Shown here one piece after another: positions 59,149 through 64,000 of a DNA stretch of 64,000 nucleotides. Each line of letters opens with the position of its first letter. Within the stretch, counting starts at the first letter, position 1. The notes under the pieces are model-generated. The model was not told the origin of the DNA, made no database searches, and saw only the letters and a program-made list of their open reading frames with translations. This DNA comes from Erwinia typographi (GTDB lineage Bacteria; Pseudomonadota; Gammaproteobacteria; Enterobacterales; Enterobacteriaceae). The stretch lies in contig NZ_JRUQ01000019.1 of assembly GCF_000773975.1 (NCBI RefSeq), positions 124,001 through 188,000 of the forward strand. Direction: 5' to 3'. Made by a program: the position numbers and the translations under genes.

Positions 59149-59592
59149 CTAACTCGCCGTTTCGATTTGCGTTAATGGAAGGAGACGAGAATCTTCGATC
59201 GCAGCCGTTCTATGCCCTATGCCAGCCAGATACTCTGAGTTATTCGCAAAATCCAGGAATGATTCAGCACTACTTTGCTTGACCATCATTGCAAGATCCC
59301 ACCGTTCGTTTTCGGGGCCAATTAACAGCGGTCCTCCTGTACCAGGGAACAGGATATCTCCGCCGCTTTCGCGCAGAAACGGCAAGGTATGCTGGATGTA
59401 GCAATTGAACGCCTCGCTACCGCTGATGGGTTTACCGGGCGCCAGTTCTGGATTCGCGGAGTAGTCGGCGATTTCGCGAAAGCGCAACAGATTCAGCATG
59501 ATGACGTTACCCTGTATTTTTCTCATAACAAATGCCCGGACAGATTGCTGTGTAGGCTCCAGGTAGCAAGTGTTTAGAGTGGACAAGGGCAT
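59149..59592 (-). CDS. DUF1330-like protein
   Basis: A 147-residue protein with a ferredoxin-like DUF1330 pattern: VIMLNLLRFREIADY near the N-terminus and WDLAMMVKQSSAESFLDFANNSEYL toward the C-terminus. Function is unknown. ATG at 59592 lies 1 bp after the DUF2239 stop and is coupled to it, with AGGAAA as ribosome-binding site. The much longer frame upstream overlaps DUF2239 and is not used. Confidence 0.75.
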   Translation of the reverse strand: MPLSTLNTCYLEPTQQSVRAFVMRKIQGNVIMLNLLRFREIADYSANPELAPGKPISGSEAFNCYIQHTLPFLRESGGDILFPGTGGPLLIGPENERWDLAMMVKQSSAESFLDFANNSEYLAGIGHRTAAIEDSRLLPLTQIETAS

Positions 59593-59593
59593 T

Positions 59594-60250
59594 TCAAGAT
59601 TTCCTGTTCGAGTCTTCAGAAGAAAACAAACTCTGATATTCGTCGCCAAATGCAAGGCGCATTGCATGGTCACGTACATCGCGAGGCCAGACAGCAAGAA
59701 CTTCGCCGAGTCGAAGTGTGTCATTTGCGAACAATGCGCGCATGGCCTCCTCGAAGCCGGGTAGATCGCCGCCGATGGCTTCCATGAAGTGGTAAGCTCG
59801 CTGATGCGCCATCCGACGCTCATCTTTCTCAGCATTGGCACGCCGGGCTTCCTCAACCAGCTTTCTAAGAACCACGGAAGCCCCCCCAGGTTGGGTGGCA
59901 AGCCAATCCCAATGTCGGGGAAGCAGAGTCACTTCGCGTGGAATCACCCCTAACCTGGGACGTCCACGCCCTCTAGGGCTCGACACTTCCAGCTTGTCCT
60001 GGTCATCGGGCTCGGCTTCAGAGGGGGCTACGCTGGCGAACCGCGCAGCAACTTCCTCATCTGTTCCACGTATATCTACCTCAACAAAGCGGCCCGTCAG
60101 GTCATCAAAAGTGAGAACCGGCACGGATGATTTGTCCTCCATGGCTTTCCTGGCTGCCAGGGCATTTGCTTGTAGAGAACCCGTGGCGATACGGCGATGG
60201 CCATGGAAAGTTGTGTACGAATTGAGAGGCGGCTGTGTCATGGCAGGCAT
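59594..60250 (-). CDS. DUF2239-family protein
   Basis: A 218-residue cytoplasmic protein of the DUF2239 family. The N-terminus TTFHGHRRIATGSLQ..., the central SSPRGRGRPRLGVIPREVTLLPRHWDWL and the conserved Trp/Arg pattern are visible. The GRGRPRLG stretch looks like an AT-hook-like basic patch, and the rest is helical, so DNA binding is possible but not shown. In-frame ATGs at 60250 and 60241 lack a clear ribosome-binding site. First gene of the operon, behind twin palindromes. Confidence 0.75.
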   Translation of the reverse strand: MPAMTQPPLNSYTTFHGHRRIATGSLQANALAARKAMEDKSSVPVLTFDDLTGRFVEVDIRGTDEEVAARFASVAPSEAEPDDQDKLEVSSPRGRGRPRLGVIPREVTLLPRHWDWLATQPGGASVVLRKLVEEARRANAEKDERRMAHQRAYHFMEAIGGDLPGFEEAMRALFANDTLRLGEVLAVWPRDVRDHAMRLAFGDEYQSLFSSEDSNRKS

Positions 60251-60270
60251 ACAAGGTGAATTTGCCAGAA

Positions 60271-60312
60271 TTTTATCCGGGTAAAATATTCAAGTCAATA
60301 TTATCCGGATAA
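60271..60312. promoter_or_regulatory. Twin TATCCGG palindromes before the DUF2239 operon
   Basis: Perfect palindrome TTATCCGGATAA at 60301-60312 and near-palindrome TTTTATCCGGGTAAAA at 60271-60286, with centres 28 bp apart; a third half-site ATATCCG follows at 60313-60319. They lie 20-60 bp before the DUF2239 start and look like operators for a dimeric regulator not encoded nearby. Confidence 0.75.
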
Positions 60313-60365
60313 ATATCCGCATGACACCTACATGGGACGGCTGCGCAGAACCAGCGCGAAACAGA

Positions 60366-60415
60366 AGTCCAGGGCTATAGCGATGCCCCCTTACGCGCTG
60401 TAGTGTCCCTGGACT
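60366..60415. other. Long imperfect stem-loop between sugar-binding and DUF2239 genes
   Basis: AGTCCAGGG (60366-60374) pairs with CCCTGGACT (60407-60415), and CTATAGCG (60375-60382) with CGCTGTAG (60396-60403, one GU pair), with a TGT bulge and a 13-base loop: 17 bp of stem in all. Possibly the end of the sugar operon transcript or a small RNA; no T-tract is present. Confidence 0.6.
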
Positions 60416-60568
60416 CGCCATCGTGACGCGCCTGTGCGGTACCTGACTCGAAAAGCGGCAATCAGTGGCAGGAATCTGACCTAACCTCTTGCCCTACAAT
60501 ACCTTGTGCGCCGCTGCATGATTCTACAAAAAATTCGACAGCGGGCATTTTTCATTTCTGGGACAGGC

Positions 60569-61636
60569 TTATTTCTTCGCGTATTTCGCCTGCAACGTCG
60601 CGAACCACGGTGCGACGAAATCGGTAGATTCACCCCAGCCCGGGATGATTTTGTTCAGGGTTGCCACGTTCACCGCGCCAGGCTGCTGGGTCAGCTGCGC
60701 CTGAGAAATCGCGGCGGCCTTGAACTGGTAAGTCGCTGGCGTCGCTTCGCCGCCAATCTTGTTGGCGATCAGACGCATATTCGTGGCGCCAATCAGCTTA
60801 CTGTCCACGGCAACGGTCTGCTTCCACGGGCTGTCCTTCTGGTGCATCAGCTGTAGATCCTGATTCGAGACGTCAATACTGTACAGCTTGATCTCAGTAC
60901 GCCCATTCTCCTGCAAGGCTTTATAAGCGCCCTGCGCGAAGGCATCCCACGCGCCCCAGATCGCGTCGATTTTCCCTTTCGGGTATTTGGCGAGGATTGC
61001 ACCAATCTTGTTCGCCGTATCGCCCTGCACGTCTGAAGAGACCGCGCCGATTGACTCCAGCTGGTGAATGCCTGGGTTCGCCTTCAGCACTTTCTCATAA
61101 ACCACCTGACGACGTTCCATCGCCGGGAAGCCCGCCACCCAAAGCTTAACGATATTGGCCTTGCCGTTGCTGTCTTTTACCAGCTGATCCAGAGAGAGCT
61201 GAGCCAGCGAAGCATCGTCCTGCGCGGTCACGGTCACGCCTTCAACCGGCTGATTCACCGGCGTATCGAACACCGACACTTTGATACCCGCATCGGCAAT
61301 GCGCTTCACCAGCGCAGTGGAGTAGGGATCTTTACCGTGCGACAGGATAATTCCGTCATATTTCTGGCCGATAGCCTGGTTTACGAAGTCCTGGAAACGG
61401 GCGTCGTCGCCGTTGCTGAGAAAGGTACTAACCTTAAAACCCAGCTTGCGGCCTTGCTGAATCGCACCGGCAACAAACTGCGTGGTGTTGTCGTCAGAGC
61501 CAAGATTGCGGATGACGGCGACGCGGATCGGGCCGTCATGATTGGCAATCGCGGCGGGAACGGCAGCGGTATCGGCAAAAGCAGGTATGGCGGTCAGCAG
61601 GCTGAGAGCCAGCAGCGATGTTGTCAGTTTTTTCAT
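60569..61636 (-). CDS. Sugar ABC transporter periplasmic binding protein
   Basis: A 355-residue periplasmic binding protein of the ribose/galactose (PBP type 1) class with a signal peptide (MKKLTTSLLALSLLTAIPAFA) and the family block YDGIILSHGKDPYSTALVKRIADAG. It belongs to a CUT2 transporter with the permease and ATPase upstream. The ligand is not clear; it looks neither like RbsB nor AraF specifically. It is the last gene of the operon, after a 33-bp gap. Confidence 0.88.
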   Translation of the reverse strand: MKKLTTSLLALSLLTAIPAFADTAAVPAAIANHDGPIRVAVIRNLGSDDNTTQFVAGAIQQGRKLGFKVSTFLSNGDDARFQDFVNQAIGQKYDGIILSHGKDPYSTALVKRIADAGIKVSVFDTPVNQPVEGVTVTAQDDASLAQLSLDQLVKDSNGKANIVKLWVAGFPAMERRQVVYEKVLKANPGIHQLESIGAVSSDVQGDTANKIGAILAKYPKGKIDAIWGAWDAFAQGAYKALQENGRTEIKLYSIDVSNQDLQLMHQKDSPWKQTVAVDSKLIGATNMRLIANKIGGEATPATYQFKAAAISQAQLTQQPGAVNVATLNKIIPGWGESTDFVAPWFATLQAKYAKK

Positions 61637-61669
61637 TTTTATTAATACCCTGTCTAAGGTGTAAGGCGC

Positions 61670-62668
61670 TTATCGGCGCTGTATGTAAGTAATTGCCAGC
61701 GCAATCGCCAGCACTAATCCTTTGATAATATCCATCGCGTAGTAAGGCACGGAGAGCATCACCAGGCCGTTCTGCAACACGCCAAGGATGATAGCTCCCA
61801 CCAGCGTCCCCAGCGCGTTCGGCTTGCCGGAGCCAGCCAGAGAAAAGCCGATCCAGGCGGCGGCGACAGCGTCCATCAGATAGCCGCCTCCCGCATTGAC
61901 CTGCGAAGAGCCGATGCGTGAAGCCAGTAAAATGCCGCCCAGGCCAGCCAGCAGCGACGCGATGACATAAGCCAGCACGCGGTAACGATTAGTGCGGATA
62001 CCGGAGAGGCGCGCGGCTTCCGGGTTGCCGCCAATGGCGTACATGCGGCGGCCGTGCTTGGTCAGCGACAGCCCCAGCTGAGCGACGACGGTCACCACCA
62101 GCATGACGATGACGATGATCGGCACCTGCCCCAGCAATGAGAAGTTGGCCGGAATCGTCCCTTCCGCCATATCGCCACTCGGCATAACCATGTTTTCGGT
62201 GATCGAGCCACCGAAGCTGTAGGTCATCGCCACGCCCTGCACCACGAACAGGCTGGCTAACGTCGCTAACATGTCGGGAATTTTCAGGATAACAATGAGA
62301 AAGGCGTTAAACAGGCCGACCAGCGTGCAGAGCAACAGCGTAATCGCTATCGCCTCGGTCGAGCCAAAGCCGTACCAGACGAACAGCGAGATCACCAGCG
62401 AGTTAGCCAGAGAGGCCGTAGAACCCACGGAGAGGTCGAATCCGCCAATGGTCAGGGAAACCGACACCCCAATCGCAATGACCGTCACGATGGCAATAGA
62501 GCGCAGGATATTGATGATATTGCCCGGTTCCAGGAAACTGTCCGACGCCAGGCCAAACGCGGCGATCAGCGCGACCACCGTCAGCAACATTCCCCATTTA
62601 TAGAGAAATTCAAACAGCTGGTGACGCACAGAGGGCGTCGCCTTCAGGGAAAGTTCTTTGCTGCTCAC
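61670..62668 (-). CDS. Sugar ABC transporter permease (RbsC/CUT2 type)
   Basis: A 332-residue permease with about ten membrane spans and CUT2 blocks GGFDLSVGSTASLAN and GGYLMDAVAAAWIGFSLAGSGKPNALGTLVGA. It starts at GTG 62668, overlapping the ATPase stop by 4 bp (GTGA). Confidence 0.9.
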   Translation of the reverse strand: MSSKELSLKATPSVRHQLFEFLYKWGMLLTVVALIAAFGLASDSFLEPGNIINILRSIAIVTVIAIGVSVSLTIGGFDLSVGSTASLANSLVISLFVWYGFGSTEAIAITLLLCTLVGLFNAFLIVILKIPDMLATLASLFVVQGVAMTYSFGGSITENMVMPSGDMAEGTIPANFSLLGQVPIIVIVMLVVTVVAQLGLSLTKHGRRMYAIGGNPEAARLSGIRTNRYRVLAYVIASLLAGLGGILLASRIGSSQVNAGGGYLMDAVAAAWIGFSLAGSGKPNALGTLVGAIILGVLQNGLVMLSVPYYAMDIIKGLVLAIALAITYIQRR

Positions 62669-64000
62669 GCAGGCGTTCCTCCGGTGGAATAAAGTAAAAG
62701 TGTTTCTTCGTCAACGGCGCTGGCTTCCATTTCCGCCACGATGCGCCCGTCCCAGAGCACGCAAATGCGGTCGCACAGGCCCACCAGTTCGGCGAATTCG
62801 CCGGAGGCATAAATCACCCCTTTTCCCTGGCGGGCCAGACCGTCTATCAGTTCAAATAAATCGGTTTTGGCTTTGATATCCACCCCTTTGGTGGGCTCAT
62901 CAAAAATCAGCACGTCTGCGTCGTTGCGCAGCCATTTGCCGATAGCCACTTTCTGCTGATTGCCGCCCGACAGGCGGCGCAGCGTCTGCTGCGGGCCAGT
63001 GGTGCGCACCCCCAGTTTCTGAATCACGCTCTCCGCCCACTGCCAGGCCTGACGGTGACCAAACAGGCTCCAGCGTGAGAAGCTGTTATCGGCGGTAACG
63101 CTGAGATTCATCGCCACCGACTCGTCAATAAAAATGCCCTCTTTACGGCGCTCTTCCGGGATCAGCGCCATGCGGTTTTCTACTGCCGCATGAGGTGAAG
63201 ACGGTTTCCACGCCTTCCCGTGCAGTTCGCCGCGCGCAATGCGGCTGTTGCTTGCGCCAAACAACGCCTTGCAGAGTTCGGTTTTCCCCGCGCCAGCCAG
63301 TCCGGCGATGCCGAGGATCTCCCCTTTACGCAGCGTCAGCGAAATATTCTGCAACAGCGCGTCATCATGCAGGCCTTCTACCTTCAGCAGCGTCTGGTCG
63401 CTGAACGGCGGACGACGCGGCGGGTAGATATCCTCCAGCTGATGCCCCAGCATCTTCTCCACAATCTGCTCGCCGTTGAGCTGCGCCATCGGGCTGGTTT
63501 CAATCAGGCGGCCATCGCGCAGCACGGTTAACTGGTCGCAGATCCCGCGCAGCTCATGGATGCGGTGAGAGATAAACACCACGCCGATGCCGCTGCTTTG
63601 TAAACGGCGCACTACGGCGAATAAGCGCTCGCTTTCATGCTGATCCAGCGGCGCGGTAGGCTCATCCAGGATTAAGAAGCGGCAGTGGTGGGAAAGCGCG
63701 CGGGCCAGCAATATTTGCTGTTTCTCTGCCAGCGTACACTGGTCGATGCGGCGACGGACGTCCAGCCTGACGTCAAGCTGCGCCAACAGCTCTCTGGCCT
63801 GCTTACGCACCTCGCCCCAGCGATATACCTGGCCGCCCTCGGCGAGGCGATCCAGCATGATGTTTTCCGCCACGCTAAGCGTCGGCACCAGCGCCACATC
63901 CACCTCCTGCTGCACAAGGTGGATGCCAAGCCGTTTAGCATCACGCGGCGAGCGAATGCTGACCGGTTGACCATCCAGCAGGATTTCACCGCTGTAGCTA
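62665..64000 (-). CDS. Sugar ABC transporter ATPase, N-terminus cut by the window edge
   Basis: The frame is open from the right edge to a stop at 62665, so about 444 residues are visible and the first roughly 60-80, including the first Walker A, are missing. It is a CUT2 ATPase with two nucleotide-binding halves: the first lacks its P-loop only because of the cut (LDEPTAPLDQHE Walker B region visible), the second has GLAGAGKTE and LSGGNQQK. It precedes the permease, an inverted order compared with most rbs-type operons. Confidence 0.88.
   Translation of the reverse strand, partial: SYSGEILLDGQPVSIRSPRDAKRLGIHLVQQEVDVALVPTLSVAENIMLDRLAEGGQVYRWGEVRKQARELLAQLDVRLDVRRRIDQCTLAEKQQILLARALSHHCRFLILDEPTAPLDQHESERLFAVVRRLQSSGIGVVFISHRIHELRGICDQLTVLRDGRLIETSPMAQLNGEQIVEKMLGHQLEDIYPPRRPPFSDQTLLKVEGLHDDALLQNISLTLRKGEILGIAGLAGAGKTELCKALFGASNSRIARGELHGKAWKPSSPHAAVENRMALIPEERRKEGIFIDESVAMNLSVTADNSFSRWSLFGHRQAWQWAESVIQKLGVRTTGPQQTLRRLSGGNQQKVAIGKWLRNDADVLIFDEPTKGVDIKAKTDLFELIDGLARQGKGVIYASGEFAELVGLCDRICVLWDGRIVAEMEASAVDEETLLLYSTGGTPA

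Noticed and set aside
59593..59901. N-terminal extension of the DUF1330 gene
   Set aside because: It overlaps DUF2239 in another frame; the ATG at 59592 is coupled to the DUF2239 stop and has a ribosome-binding site.

Overview
This window comes from an Enterobacteriaceae chromosome, probably an Enterobacter/Kosakonia/Klebsiella-like genus. Many genes match Escherichia coli chromosomal genes closely in length and motif: bcsEFG, dppABCDF, eptB, wecH, glyQS, yiaG, yiaF, mtlADR and yibL. Long coding stretches are GC-rich, and several AT-richer accessory inserts lie between core genes. No rRNA, tRNA, CRISPR array, phage or intact insertion sequence was recognised. The genus cannot be fixed from the sequence alone.

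Region by region: (1) 1-15.7 kb is cellulose synthesis. The start of one bcsRQ... operon leaves the left edge, bcsEFG runs divergently from it, and a second complete operon (bcsO-Q-A-B-C-D-Z, type I because it carries bcsD) faces bcsEFG. (2) 16-22 kb is the dipeptide transporter dppABCDF, followed by the lipid A phosphoethanolamine transferase eptB. (3) 24.5-36.4 kb is an accessory stretch: the ohr/ohrR peroxide-defence pair, a small alarmone (ppGpp) hydrolase, a nucleoside deaminase, an RcnB-like periplasmic protein, an orphan type VI secretion module (hcp, a hydrophobic protein, a DUF1493 protein), a Bcr-type MFS pump, an ERIC repeat, two aldo/keto reductases with a LysR regulator, a cysteine hydrolase with a GlxA-type regulator, and wecH. 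(4) 36.5-40.6 kb is a Fur-box-controlled ferric-enterobactin receptor and periplasmic esterase, plus a DUF943 protein. (5) 40.9-44.2 kb is glyQ-glyS and yiaG. (6) 44.4-52.4 kb is a six-gene guanidine-utilisation operon under a guanidine-I (ykkC) riboswitch, with a probable sigma-54/NtrC promoter. (7) 52.7-58.2 kb is yiaF, mtlADR with several CRP sites, and yibL. (8) 58.2-60.3 kb is a DUF2239-DUF1330-hydrolase operon behind twin palindromes. (9) 60.6 kb to the right edge is a sugar ABC transporter whose ATPase gene is cut by the window end.

How the genes fit together: the cellulose genes would build, modify (BcsG) and trim (BcsZ) secreted cellulose under c-di-GMP control (BcsA PilZ, BcsE). The dpp, mtl, guanidine, enterobactin and sugar systems are uptake routes for peptides, mannitol, guanidine nitrogen, iron and an unknown sugar. 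The most notable region is the guanidine operon. Its 'urea carboxylase' is better read as guanidine carboxylase with two carboxyguanidine deiminase subunits and a dedicated ABC importer, it appears to answer to both nitrogen limitation and guanidine, and it lacks the allophanate hydrolase needed to finish the pathway locally.
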